DNA of 64,000 nucleotides from Tubiluchus corallicola (lineage: Eukaryota > Priapulida > Priapulimorpha > Priapulimorphida > Tubiluchidae), in assembly GCA_030141605.1 (NCBI GenBank), contig JAQGDQ010000683.1, positions 49,240 to 113,239 on the forward strand, read 5' to 3'. A program made the position numbers and the translations under genes. Below, piece after piece: positions 36,201 to 51,200 of the stretch. The notes under the pieces are model-generated. The model saw only the letters and a program-made list of their open reading frames with translations, had not been told where the DNA came from and ran no database searches. How positions within the stretch are numbered: the stretch's first letter is position 1; each line of letters starts with the position of its first letter.

Positions 36201-39200
36201 GCACATTATTCTTTCCTGTTCCCGAATATGATGAGTCAGTTCCCTCAGCACAAGCACTTTCATCAGAACTTTCTTCCTTTTGATCATCATCTTCTGGATC
36301 CACTACGTCACTTTCATAACCTTCTTTCATTTGTTCAACTACTTCTATATGATCTAGCTCTGCCATGTACTCATCTCCAAACCTGTTACCATCCTCATTG
36401 GCCGATTGCTCTGTTAGAAGTTGTCCAGCATAAATGCAAATAAATGAACCAGCTGGGATGTCGTTCAAGCTTCTCAGCCCCCAGCCCTTTCTGTCTGTCT
36501 TGAATACTTGTAATCTGTGTTGCAGACCATTTTGTGCTACTCGATTGTAACATTTATAGCTACATTTGCACCGCGCATTGCATTCATACACCCCTGTAAT
36601 TACAGGTTCTCTCAATCTGCGGAAGACGTATCCTGCATCATAGTTAGCCTGACCCGATGAATTAGCTTTGGATGCTGTAATAGTAAGCTGGTGGCATGCA
36701 CATGTATTTCTATTCTGACACTCGTCCTTGCAATCACAGCCGGCCAGAAAATCAGGACTTAAGATAAGATCAACTCCTTTTGTTGGAATGCGGTCTTTGC
36801 TATACTCAATATAGTCGGGGTATTCACGATCTACACCATTCACACATGGCACAGGAATGCTTTCTTTTCCATAAGACAAATCCTTGATTTCACAAAATGA
36901 TTTCTGGGGCATAAAGTATCCAAAAGGATCCAGTCCGGGGTCTAAAGAAAAGCAGTCGATTGTGAGATTTGAGCTGGTTATGTTCAAGTAATGCATGACT
37001 TCAATCATGCTACGTAAACGTCTGCCACATGGACCTTTATAAAACACAAATTGCTTAGGTCCAGGTTGTTTCTTTGCTATTTGTCTTTCCCATCCACAGA
37101 GTATAGGATATAAGAAAGGACATTTTCCACGTAGATTCGCAATGTCTTCATTCACTCCTTCAATACAATTAGTGCTACACTGATGCCGAACATATTGTAC
37201 ACTATTTATAGAAGAAAACGTTCGCTTCTCCGTGAAACGTTGTCCTTCTGATCCATCGTAATGTTGATCACCATATGCAGGTCTGGGAAATTCTGGTTCA
37301 TAATTTAAAGACTTTGGCTTTGGTCCACCACCAGTACTTTTTCTTGCCAACATTTTCTTCTTTGGTTCCACACCACGAGTATATTCAACAAACGGAGTAT
37401 GTTTATGTTTTGGCATGGTAATATGACGCCGTGCAGTTTTCATACCGGCTTGTTGTTTCTTAACTTCTGCATTCATCAGCTCTCGATACAAAGGCTCTAA
37501 ACGAGTCGAACCTCGATAAATCCACTCTGTTCTTTTATCCGCTTCAAAAAACATGTTCACTAAACTCGCATTGACTTCCAGCACCTTTGCTGTCCACCAC
37601 TGTGCATTCCATTCTACCTTAATGCTCTGGCCTTGTTGCAAGCGTACCATTGGTCTCTCGGGGTACTGTTGGAGATATTCTTTTATGAAGTCTCTGGAGT
37701 CGGCGTACATATCCTCCCATACATTTGTGCTGGTTAGGTAAACCATGTGAATCTCATTCAGATTACTGTATTGTGCGTATCCATCGTCGAAAAAGACCAG
37801 GTACATGTAATTATTTCTTGGGTTAGGTGGTTCAGCTATAATGCCCGCATACATCTGATACTGTGAAGGATTCTTTTTTTCTCCATTTTTTGCTGTAGGC
37901 TGATTATCATCCTCTTTGTATGCAGCTATAATTCGTGTTCCGACCGGAAGAACACACTCGGGATTTTCAAAATAGGCAATATGTTTACCATCTAACCATT
38001 TCACACCTTTTCCATCAAATTTTACTTTGTACAGTTTTGGATTGTCTCTAATTTCAGAGACAGTAGCAATATACCACACATCGTTCACCTTCTTTGCAAA
38101 TATTTTTGCGGAGATTTCAATGGCCTTTTTCTTGACAGGACCACGTTGTAGGTTAAACTTAGGTGGGGGTTGAGCCCGCATTGTTCCAATGGGAATGACA
38201 TCATTTTGTGGTGATGTCAAATCTCTTTCGTGTTGCTGTTTGTTTGTCAATGAAGGGCTTGAAACTGGTGCAAGTACTTTAGGGAATGCTGATGCAGATA
38301 AAACTTGTATTTCTTTGTCGTCATCAGGAATATGCTTAACTTCACTTATATCATTTTGCTTTTGCTCCTTAATAAGTCGGTCTTGTTCATGTTTCAGCTC
38401 TTCCAGGCTATTGCTCACGGTTTCTAGTTTTTGCGTTATTGCACCTGACTGAGATTCTAAAGAAGCTGCTTTTGACGAAAGGACTGCTAATTCTTGCGCA
38501 CAGTGGTACCCAAAATTCAGTTCTTGCAGAAGTTCATCTACTGCATCTTTTAGATTGTCTACGTCTAACATAAATTCCAACTCATCATCATCGTCACTGA
38601 GTTCACCATTCACTGACATTGTATAAGTATGCTAGATCCTACAAACGAAAAAGAGTACTCATTAGTTAATAAAGAAGTTCCTCACTAGCAGAAAGTAATT
38701 TATGTTCAGTACCCTATCTTTCAAATAATGAATTACTGCTTCTCTAAGTATGACAGGTCCAAGTCTCGTGTACTTGGCCCAGGTCAGGCAAATCAGTGTA
38801 GTTGCTGGGTCATGAACTCATTGTCAATGGTATTGCGAGTTGGAGATTCAAACTGATTGTTCTGGTTTGGCAACTTCTGAACATGCTGTCTTAATAACTG
38901 GCACTGCTTCTGCAATATCCTTGTGTGTTCTATCAACAACAGTTGACTTATGATGGGCAGTGAATGATATTTATGCTTGTAACTACAGTCAAACTTTTTA
39001 TACCGCCCACTTTTGGACTGGAAAAAAATTGGTGTTATAACAAGGTGTGTTAAATTTTGCTATAGAAGAGTCAGAAAACAGTCAGACGAGTATAGTTTAC
39101 ACAGATTAGAAGTCTCAATTTTGCTCTAAATGTTAATGGGTTAAAAGAAAATTATTAAATTAATAATATGTGAATTAATGACTCACTAAAAGTCAGTCAC

Positions 39201-42200
39201 CTTTATCAAGAACTTTTTGTTTTGTAAATGAACTACATATATAAAAACTATAGACCAACTGCTGTATTAAACATGTCTGAACCATAAAAAAAGTCAAGTC
39301 ATGATTCTAATAAATAAGCAAATATCACCCTTCTTGCTGGTGAAAAGAGCCACGTGTTTATTGTCAGTTTCAGTTTGTGACTATGTGCCAGTACATGGTG
39401 CATTCATTGTGATTACACAACGTAAGGTACAGCTTGCAAGCAATCAAAACATGATGACATTCACTCATATCAATGTCTGCAACTCAGCCGGACATGTAGC
39501 AGCCTTGTACAGCGGGCATCATTATTAAGTTTGGCAGTATAGCGAGGTTTAACTGGATAAACTTTGACTACTTTCATTACTAAATTATAGCATTTTGAAG
39601 AACTATGCTAACACAGGCTATAGGTCAGCCCTTGAGCATGACTTGAAATAAGGTGAAATATCAGCTATGGAAGACATGGTGTTGTCAAATGGTATGACAA
39701 TTATAGCGAGGTTTCACTCTATACACTTTGATTACTTTCATTACTAAATTATGCCATTTTGAATTTCTACGCTAACACGGGCTATAGGTACTTCCTTGAG
39801 TATGACTTGAAATAAGGTGAAATGTCAGCTATGGAAGACATGGTGCTGTAAAATGGTATGACAATTATAGAGAGGTTTGACTCTGTACACTTTGATTACT
39901 TTCATTACTAAATTACACAATTTTGAATTTCTACGCTAACATGGGCTATAGGCACTCCCTTGAGTATGACTTGAAATAAGGTGAAATGTCAGCTGTGGAA
40001 GACATGGTGCTGTAAAATGGTATGACTATTATGAAGTGGATGACAGCTCTATCATTTTCAACCTGTTTTCTCTTTCGTCACAGTCAATGAAAATCGGCTA
40101 GTTGCTGCAAACAACTAGTAGAAGCAATTATTGTTTTCTTAATTTAAAATCAAAAAACTGTTAGCGGGGAAAGCTTTTACGATTTGCATCATTGTATTGC
40201 ATGCTTACAGTCAAACATGCTTAGTTAGATAACAACATTTGCATCTCAGAAACACGATGTCAAGAAAGCGTTGTACTTAATATTAGCAGAACTATATGAA
40301 TAAATACTAAAAAGCCACGGAAAACATAGTTGCTTAATTTAGGCATATTTATTTATTAAACTCAGGAAAACAGTTAACAGACCTCTTGCTATCATCAGCG
40401 TGAAATTAAATTATGGAAAAAATAACTTTTAGCAGCATATCCCGTAGAATTTTAACATCCATTTCCGTATGAATCCAAAAGAAAAGTAAACAGCACTTAA
40501 AATTATACCACGTACCATGCTGCTAAATAAATTTGTTTTGTAAACAACACTTCAAGCAGGTCATTCCAGACTTAATTATTTCTTACTTGTGCTAAAACGT
40601 AACTACACAGTGTAAACTAAATCACAAATGAATTTGAAAATGTGCATTTATCACTTTGCAAAACATCATCTACAAAATCATTACAAATACTGTACTGTAG
40701 GCTACTAAACTTGTTGCTCATTAACCACCTATTTTGAGGAAATTCAACATTTGATTTGAGTCGTACAACATACATAAGCTACTTAGTTTGGTGATTAGAA
40801 ACAAAGGATTTTCCACTATATACACAATTGTTGCGTTATAACTTTACTTATAATCTCAAGTTCTCAACTTACTTTTCGAGTTTAACAATAGCAAAAAGTG
40901 AGTTCACAGTCGCCTTATCTAAAAAAATTAGAGTCGTGCCTGGGACCAAGCTATGCCAAAACCTAATCAAAGAAAACAAGAACGTCTGCAATACTTTGCA
41001 CAACAAAACGTAACGAAGATGTATGAAAAGTAAAAAATCCAAGTGACAATTCAGATCGCGTAATTATTAATTTAGGCGAAAACGTGATAGACGCTAAAAT
41101 TGCGCGAGTATAGCAAGACGGAAAATAACTAGTACTAGCAGTATTAGTAAAAACAACGGTTTCTAAAGTAATAATTAACTATTGTTTAACGCATAGCAAC
41201 TGTTTCATTGTCGTACCGACGCACCTGAATTTCGTTGTAAGCTGAATTTATTAACTATTAAATGAATTAACTAATTTCCCCACATTCTTTATTGTATCAA
41301 TTGAATCTGTTACTTTCACTTTGTTTCGGCTTTTGCTCCATGCTGCTTTCGTGTAATGATTACAAAAATGACGCACCAACTGAATCGCTGAGTTACATTC
41401 AGATCCGTTTTATTTCCTTGCTTGTGAATTCGAGGTGTCAGTTTTATCCCCACTAGAATATCAAAAATGTACCAAATAAATAATTTTAATAATAATTATT
41501 ATGCCTTCGTTACGTTTTGTACCTATTAAGATTAAGATTATCTGTGTTTAAGATTTATGCTTTACAAATTGCTGTTGAAAAATTAACATCATTTTTTCAA
41601 TCAAAACTACTGAATGCTAACTTAGAGGTTTTTCAGTTGCTCTATGTTCTTTAAATAACTAGTGGAACTCGTTTTATGCGCTATTGATACAGTTTTCTTT
41701 TAAAAGGACCAATTAAATAGCTGCATAAAATTCACTCACTAAATACAACAATTCGTTTAGCATCAGTAACGTTTACTAGTTATAACATGTTTACGTTACA
41801 ATTAATTAATTAATTATTAAGATTATTATAATTATATAATTATTAAGAACAAAATGTTCATAAATATTACCATTAACTATTTAAGTTGTTTCGATGACTT
41901 CGTGGAAATTGAGCGTGTAGTAATAAAATGAGCTTGCCAATAATTGTGACTTAAATGTCTTTTTGTTTTCTCAGAACAATCAGTAAGATCATCAAAAGAT
42001 GTGTGGTTTATAAACTTTTATTCTCCACATTGTTCTCATTGCCATCATCTTGCTCCTGCTGTAAGTATCACTGCTTTCACTGAATATTGTTCTCTTTAAA
42101 GGAAGACCGGACGATTGTTTAGACTCATTCTCTTTTTAATTTACTGTCCAAAATATACATTTTCTTGCCTATATAAGTTAACAATTGTTCCTTATATTTG

Positions 42201-45200
42201 AATAATTAGCTTAGAAAGTTAATTAACGGCAACCGAACACAGCTATTGCTTACATCAGAAACTAACCACAGTTTGTGCAATGGCAGTTGTCTTCTCTTGT
42301 GCGTCAAGCACATTTGCATAAGTGTTACAGTACTGTTTAAACGCATGATGTCACGAAAAATGGGCTTTACATCATATGACGTCATGAAACTAACTCAGCA
42401 GTTCATGATCATGGTTATCACGGTACCGCCTTCTATTTGTCGGCCACGCCAATATGACAAAAAGGCGCCGCTGCCAATTTTTGTAGATTCACTGAGCCGC
42501 GTGTAGCTTTGAAGGTTTAACGACATTTGAGTATCCGGGGTAATTATTATTTAATCTAAGCTTTGATTTAAAATAAGCTATTGTAGTTTTCAATATTTTA
42601 GAGCATTCTTTATTCTGAACTCGTGTTTACACAATCATCTGGTTTTCCTTTAAGATTTTTTTGCTTGTTCTAATTTTTATTTATAATTTATTCTATTTGT
42701 CTTATTGTTTTTAATATTTATACGTTGAGAGTTTGCATCTTGTTCTGTATTTGATGCATAATGCTGTCTGACTCTGTCAGTCTACGTGAGTGTGCTAGTC
42801 ATTAGTTATAATTATATGTGATGTTAATTTAATTGTCCCGGATTTTTCAGTGGAGAGAGATGGCCAGAGAACTGGAAGGTGTCATACGGATTGGTGCTGT
42901 AAATTGTGGAGATGACCGATGGTTTTGTGCTCAAAATGGAGTAAATGGTTATCCTACGTTAATTTTTTATCCACAGGTATGTTGATGGCAGCCAGACATA
43001 TGCAGTCAATTACAGTAGGCACTGCTTAATAGACTCAGCTGCTTAATTGACTCATAAATGCCTGGAATGGGCCGTTTCTAGTCTAATGTACATAAAAACT
43101 GTCGGTAATTGACTCATATAACTCTGCATAATTGACTCAATATTTTTGCTTCACACTAATAAGCTTTATGACTTTTATATCATCTTAGTTCACTTTTGTC
43201 CTATAATATACATAGAAACAATCATGTTAAGTACCGTTTTGTTTGTAAGCAGGAACGTTTATCATATGCTAATATGCTAGCCTAATGGGATCCTTTGACC
43301 CGCTCGTCTACTGCAATTAACCTCGTTACCTAAAAATTCCTGGAAGCTGAACATTTAATCACTTGCTTAGCGGTTTACTTTTGAAGCTCTGACTGTCTTT
43401 ACCAGAAAGTTTAATCAGTTAGATGTTGCTGTTATGCCAGTGATGCAAGTAACAGTACAGTAAGTACGTCACAATTATAGCAAGCGGGATCTTAGACGAA
43501 ACTACAGACGATGTTACTTGCAGGAAAACACGGGCACCACAAACAGTTTAAGCACGCCAAGTACTAAGTATTTTACGAGAATTTGTGCATCACACAACAA
43601 CAGATTTTCAACGTTTTTGTCATTTTAAGAACTTTGTGAGCCAACTTTTTTGCGTCGAAATGAAGCAACTGACTTTGAGCGAATTTTTGTATTTTTTTTC
43701 AAATAAATTTTAGGACGAGTTAATTAGATGTTCTATTTTTGGCAATTTTCGCTTGGAAAACTGCTGACGCAAAGCCATTGTTCTGACGTCATCCATTATA
43801 CTCTGCCTATAACCTTATAACTTTAATTCAGTAAAAGCTGCTGCTGCTGACTTTGCGTTAGGCAAGTAAACGAACACTAGGTAGGATGTTCGCGTGTTTT
43901 TGATTATAAGTGGATTTATACGCAAAATTTTTTGCGGGACCTTTGCTAGTTTTAAAATATAGTTTTTTTAATTTTTAACTGCACAAAGGAATTTGTGCAT
44001 TATTTCATTTCTAAAATTGATTAAACACCTTTGCAGTGCTTAATATGCTGATGACTCATACTTCTATACCAGTAATACTACACCTATTGGTTAATAGGTT
44101 CAGTCGGTTAATTGGGTCAAAACACTTCCGTCCCAAAGTGAGTCTATTAAGCGGCGTCTTCTGTATTGCCTTAACTTGGAGCTATATTATGAGAGACTGC
44201 TGCTGTTGCTGCTACTATTACTACTACCACAAATGCTACCGCTAACGCTACTAATACTTTTACCACTACTACTACCACTACCACTTCCACTACCACTTCC
44301 ACTACCACTTCCACTACCACTACCACTACCACTTCCACTACCACTACCACTACCACTACCACTACCACTACCACTACCACTTCCACTACCACTACCACTA
44401 CTGTTTTATTATCAGTGTTATTATTATTCTTGTGGTATTGGAGCAATGATGGTGGTGACAACAGTGGTGGTTGATGGTGACAGCGGTAGTGACAGAGGAG
44501 GCAGTGGTAGCAACGATAGTGTTTAATCCTGCTGCAAATGTAATTGTCATTTTCTGTATTGTTTTGTTTGACATTTTGGCTTTGGGTTTCAAACCATTTC
44601 TAAACTTGCTTAGCTAATGTGCTGATTTCGTTTTTTCAGAGAGAAAAATATAATGGCGATCGATCTGTGAAAGACCTAACTACTCAAGCCCTGAAAAGAG
44701 TAAAAACCAAACCAATAGAACTATGGCAGGGAAATTTTGACGAAGAAACCTCGTATGAGAAGAACGGCCATCTTCCCTGGCTGATCACATTTTGCAGTGA
44801 TGATGGCGACTGTTTGTCAAAAAAATCTCTCTTGAAATTGGCTGCCATATTTGTGAGTTGATACTTTAATTATATGACATGATTTGAAATAAGTCTTAGG
44901 TGTGTTCAAGCAACATTTTCGTTGGTTAGGAGGGCTTGCATATGTAACCATACTCACTACACATATTAACTCATTCAGGACTGTATCACTCAAAGTAGGT
45001 CTTATAAGACCCATGAATTTTCTACTACTGTGTCAGCACAGACAACTAAATAATTACAAATTACAAGTTACTGTTTTATTCTGGAGAATCTCTGCTATCA
45101 ATTATGCTATTTGTTCAAGCTTGATATAATTGGATAAAATTAAGAAAAACGCGCTCTTTTCAGGCACTCCAACTTAACCTATTGAGTAGCTTAGTCTGGT

Positions 45201-48200
45201 GTACACTTGCGCGATCGTACACACTATTTTATTGATCGCCTGCTTGCTGCAGTCCAAGAGAGTCATCTGCTGTACAGAGGAAAAACCAACCGATCAGCCA
45301 GGCACAAATTATGGTCGTCTTATATTTTAATAGAGATTCCTCCTTAAAAATAGGGTGGACTTGAGGCCAAAGTTTATCAGAGTGTTGTGTCTGGACAGTT
45401 GAAATTTTCTACATTAGCTGATTTCACACAAGTGATACTGTACTTTGTTACAGTGCAAACACTGCAGTTACAGAAAGTTTTTCAATTTTTTAATTTAAAA
45501 TTGATTTTTAATTTGTCTAAGGTAAGCAAATGTATGTCTTATATAATTTTGCATGAAAGTCCATTGTGTGAGGAGTAGAAACCTAGAAAAATTATCAATT
45601 ACAATATAATCATTGCTTAGTGAGAACAGTTTTCTTGAACCCAGACAAAATGCAGCAGACGCTTGTGGAGCTGATGTAGCTACATTGCTGTACTCATAGC
45701 TGTAGCATTCCTAATTAAGATGACAATTAAGCAGTTTATATGATCTTGATTTTTCAAGGGCAGCTAATAGATCAGGGGTGTGCAAATTGCGGCCCGCGGG
45801 CCACTTGCGGCCCGCCGAGAGAATTTGTGCGGCCCGTGAAGAGATTTGTCAACCTAATGAAAGTGCGGCCCGGGCGATTAATTGAGTGTATCCAGCTGAA
45901 GTCCGTGCCACGATTCCAAAGATAGTGCGGGTAGTTTTTTCTACTAGATCGGATGCCATTAACCCTTACAAGACGGTTGTAGCTTAATGTCACTGTACTA
46001 CACAGACTGTGTGATACACATTACTAATATGCATTGTAATGAAATTACCACTATCTGTCCTGAAAGTAGAAATATATGGTTTGTAATATAAATTTTAATA
46101 ACTTCTAAAATAGTTTCTTGAGTGTAGTAGTAATGATGTACGCAGGTCGGATGCAAAAAAAATCGTTATTAGGCCTTTCTGTACTTGGCTTCTTGACCAA
46201 ACTGCCTGTGGCCCGCAGGAATTGCGGGAAAGTTTAATGTGGCCCGGCTAGTCAGATAATATGCACACCCCTGTTATAGATAGTAGCTAATGTTTATATT
46301 TACTGTGTAAACATTATTCATTGTTTGAATTTAATATTTTTCTCTAAATTTTAGAATGAGCTTGTTGCCGTAGCCGTTGTTGACTGTGATGCTCAAGCTA
46401 AATTGTGTGATAAATTGGGGCAGCGGACAAACTCTGCTTTCTATCCCGCACGCAATCTTGCCAAAAAGCATTTGATGGTAAAAATTTTCTCTTGGTTTAT
46501 TGATGCCAAATTCAGTCAATTGTCAAATTCTTTAAACGGATGTAATGTGTCTAATATGCAATATGCTTGATGCGAGGTGCAAAATGAAAGATACTTGTCC
46601 ACTTTGCTTGTCCACATTGTCTCCAGGAAAATGCATGTGCTACATCGCACGACGAGAAGTTACTGAGTTTGCTTCCATATCAAAGCCATATAAAAAAAAC
46701 AAGTATATTTATTACATAAAAGGTACTACACCACAAGCAGTTGTGCAGCCTGCTTAAGATATAACTGCAATGTGAAGATATATAATTTACAATAACCTCG
46801 TTGCTATTAGGCAATAATGCTACAAACACATTAACACGTCACAATAATTGCGTGTTGTACATCATATTTAATCAACCATTAATCTACAATAGAGAGGGGC
46901 AGGACTCCAGTGTCAGCCCGCGGGTGTCGTAGTGTCTTGATACACCCTTGGTAACCGCATGTGTCTGTCTGTTAGTCAGTGAGTGGGTTTATACTATGAT
47001 ATTCAGGTTTCATTTCGTATTTACAGGAAATAACTACTTTAGATGTTAAAGAAATTGTAACTGAAGTTTTAGATGTTCTACCCGATGTAAACACTCTTAC
47101 TGACGCTCAGTTAAAGGTATTATGTTTCTATAATTGTAGTTTTACATATGAATTTGTAGTTTTATTCTACCATGCAACATTCCTGTTTATATTCTTGATC
47201 AATTAAATGGGCCTTTTCTCAGTTTTGTTGTGCGCATGCGCAGTTGCTGTAGGTCAAAGGTTAAGTGTACCACAGCAACGCATCTTGAATATAACTGTCA
47301 CATCATATATGTGTAAAGCAAAGCCGCCCTCCATGTCTGTTCAGTACCTATAGTTGTTTTACGTGGACTTTACTCAATTATGCATTAGTCTGTACATAGA
47401 GTGATTTACTAGCAGGATCTTGCTTGGGAACAAGAAAAAATGTACTAGGTAAAGTTCTAGCTAGCTGTTAAAACTGTTACTATTACAACAGCATGGGCTG
47501 TGAGGCATTGTCAAGTGTACTCAAATGTATTGTCTGGTACACTTAACCTTTGACCTTTTCACGATCATCATCAACTGTAAAAAGGCTTGTTTATAAATTA
47601 TGTTAAACAGCTGTCACTACTTCAGACGAATTTTAGATTATACTCACTCGCATTCAAACTAGTGAGTTTTCTCACCAAGTAAATTTGCCAAGTAACTCAC
47701 AAGCATGATCAAACTAGAGAGCAAAATTTGCTGCGAGTTAGTTACTCTCTGACAGTGTGTGTGAACTAACACTCGCTTCTCTATTTAACTGTGAGAAGTG
47801 TAGAGAGTAACTCGCCAAGTAACTCACAAGCATGATCAAACTAGAGAGCAAAATTTGCAGCGAGTTACTCTCTGACAGTATGCGTGAACTAACACTCGCT
47901 TCTCTATTTAACTGTGAGAAGTGTAGAGAGTAACTCGCCAAGTAACTCACAAGCATGATCAAACTAGAGAGCAAAATTTGCAGCGAGTTACTCTCTGACA
48001 GTATGCGTGAACTAATACTCGCTTCTCTATTTTAACTGTGAGAAGTATGGAGAGTAACTCGCCAAGTAACTCACAAGCATGATCAAACTAGAGAGCAAAA
48101 TTTGCAGCGAGTTACTCTCTGACAGTATGTATGAACTGACACTAGCTTCTCTATTTTAACTGTGAGAAGTGTGGAGAGTAAGTCGCTGTGGTGTTCACAC

Positions 48201-51200
48201 TAGACAGCAACTGTCAGAAAGTTTGCAATTTCTTACCAACAGTAAGTTACGAAACCATTAACACTTATTGTTTGGCTGTCAGAGAGTACAGTCATAACAA
48301 AAAACCCATAAGATTCTCCATTTTTTACAGAATTTTTTCATCTCATTCCATTGTTGCTTTACAGGAACTTAGAAGCCAAATACCACAGTTTAGTGTGAGA
48401 GTAGTTGAGTTTTTTAATTTTCAAAAAACATCACTGGAGCTCAGAAAGCTTTCGGGATTGTATAAAACATCTTCCATAGTAAGTAATGCTAACTTATTTA
48501 TGTAATTCGTGTTTAATTATCCCCCGGAACATATTAGGTTCCTCTTTTCTTCATTTCTTCATGTATTTAATAAACAAATACAGTAAACACATGCATCAGA
48601 TTCACGGTTAATAGAACCAATCGCTAAATTGATACATTTTCAAATGTATAAAAAAACTATCAATGACTCCTTATAATGGACTCAATATTTTTGTTTTGTG
48701 TATTTAAAATATGATACTTGTGTCTGTTCAGGGAGCTTTTATGTTATGTTTACTTCACTTTTGTGCACTATAATATATAATGTAATGTAATGTAATGTAA
48801 TGTAATGTAATGTAATGTAATGTAATGTAATGTAATGTAATGTAATGTAATGTAATGTAATGTAATGTAATACAATACAATACAATACAATACAATACAA
48901 TACAATACAATACAATACAATACAATACAATACAATACAATACAATACAATACAATACAATACAATACAATACAATACAATACAATACAATACAATACAA
49001 TACAATACAATACAATACAATACAATACAATACAATACAATACAATACAGTATAATATAAGTAGAAACAATCTTGTTAAGTACCGTTTGTTTATCATGCA
49101 CTAATACGCTAGCAAATTGTTTTTGCTTTAAATCTGTCAGCCATCTGTCAACTGTAATTGACCTTGTTGCCAAAAAATTTATGGAAGCTAAACTTTTAAT
49201 CTCACGCCTAGCGAGATTTCCTTTTGAGCTTGCTGCTTTTCACAGAATGTTTCGTAGTTAACTGTGCTGTTGTATCACCAATGCAATGGCAGTAATACAA
49301 GCTAAAACACCCGTAGAGCAACTATGTTGCCGTAGAGCAACTGTTGCTGTTGTATCACCAATGCAATGGCAGTAATACAAGCATAAAACACTGTAGAGCA
49401 ACTATGTTGCCATAGAGTAACTGTTGCTGTTGTATCACCAATGCAATGGCAGTAATACAAGCTAAAACACCGTAGAGCAACTATGTTGCCGTAGAGCAAC
49501 TGTTGCTGTTGTACCACCAATGCAATGGCAGTAATACAAGCTAAAACACCGTAGAGCAACTATGTTGCCGTAGAGCAACTGTTGCTGTTGCATCACCAAT
49601 GCAATGGCAGTAATACAAGCTAAAACACCGTAGAGCAACTATGTTGCCGTAGAGCAACTGTTGCTGTTGTGCCACCAATGTAATGACAGTAATACAAGCT
49701 AAAACACCGTAGAGCAACTATGTTGCCGTAGAGCAACTGTTGCTGTTGCATCACCAATGCAATGGCAGTAATACAAGCTAAAACACCGTAGAGCAACTAT
49801 GTTGCCGTAGAGCAACTGTTGCTGTTGCACCACCAATGCAATGGCAGTAATACAAGCTAAAACACTGTAGAGCAACTATGTTGCCGTAGAGCAACTGTTG
49901 CTGTTGCACCACCAATGCAATGGTAGTAATACAAGCTAAAACACTGTAGAGCAACTGTTGCTGTTGCACCACCAATGCAATGGCATCAATACAAGCTAAA
50001 ACACCGTAGAGCAACTATGTTGCCGTAGAGCAACTGTTGCTGTTGTATCACCAATGCAATGATAGTAATACAAGCTAAAACACCGTAGAGCAACTATGTT
50101 GCCATAGAGCAACTATGTTGCCGTAGAGCAACTGTTGCTGTTGTACCACCAATGCAATGGCAGTAATACAAGCATAAAACATGGGATCAAAACACTTCCA
50201 TCCTAAAGCAAATTTATTAAGTAGCTCCTACAGTAGTTGCTTTGCATACTTTGGAGTCAGTTAACCGATTTTGTTTGATGACTAGCCTGTAAGGAACCAT
50301 GTAATACTTATAAATATTGAGCTTTGCTCTTATTTTGTTTTTGTGTTACTAGTACAACATCTTTGTTGTTGTTGGCATCCTTCTGTCTCGGAAGACAATG
50401 GAGTGTGCGCCAAGAGAATCAGTTATTGATCACATTGATGGAGCTGCAGCGTCGACTGTGGCTGAGCAGTGCGATCCTTGAACGTCTCCAGGGCGCACAC
50501 CTGGACAAGGTGTATGGAGATCCTGAGTTGCCCAGACAACAGGAACCACCTCTCTTCCTCGCTGGTGTAGTTCAAAGGAAAGCGGAGCGATACGTTTGGC
50601 ACCAGGTTGGCTGCAGGAGCTGCCGGAGTCAGTGAGCATGCTGCACTGGTCCGCCTTCGGGGCTCCACTCCTGATTTGGAAAGTTTACTCCTCTACACAT
50701 GGCCGGGGTCACTTGAATTCCTCTGCCTTCTAGCCGTTGGCTGCTTGTGCAGCTCCTCCATCTAGTGTCGAGATACAGTGTGGGCATCCCACAAACCTAC
50801 AGCACCTGGTATTCCTAGGCGGTCACCCATCCAAGTACTAACCAGGCTCTATGTTGCTTAACTTCAGTGATCAGACGAGAACCGGTGTTTTCAACGTGAT
50901 TTGGCCATAGTACAACATCTAACATTAAAATTTAATGGTTACTTTTGTGAATATGTAATTTTTGCTTGGTTTTTATTTACGTAGGTGAATCGATTCAACT
51001 GCACTAAATTTCAGCACGTTTGTGACACCCTGCACATCAAGAAGTTGCCCACAATTGCAGTGTTTAAGAAGGGTGGTGGCTTTGACATACATCACGGTAA
51101 TTACATTGTATTGCATGGGTCTATTAATTCACTCTTCAACTGACTGGGTATTGAAGTTTTCCACAGCTGTTTCAGTTTGTTTAAAAATTCAGTAAGTTCT

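Larger units (their letters stand above)
48581..50233. mobile_element. Tigger-like element (family A) expanded by two tandem arrays
   Basis: 1653 bp in DNAJC10 coding intron 9, flanked by TA. The left end CAGTAAACAC and the right end GTAGCTCCTACAG are degenerate versions of the family A ends. The inner GTAGAAACAATCTTGTTAAG and the CTGTAATTGACCTTGTTGCC region match 43013-44163. It contains the pentanucleotide array and the 80-bp minisatellite listed separately. Confidence 0.6.

Noticed and set aside
44171-44526. 96- and 116-codon Val-rich and Leu/Pro-rich frames
   Set aside because: CTACCA microsatellite artefacts.
48739-49173. 144-codon minus-strand frame rich in Tyr, Cys, Ile, Val and Leu
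   Set aside because: Artefact of a pentanucleotide microsatellite, open in all minus frames.
50324-50668. Frames of 69-103 codons on both strands
   Set aside because: They lie within the 5S-headed SINE body; no protein motif.
50796-50910. A functional 5S rRNA gene
   Set aside because: The sequence diverges in its 5' half, is fused to a SINE body, and the whole unit is bounded by a target-site duplication.
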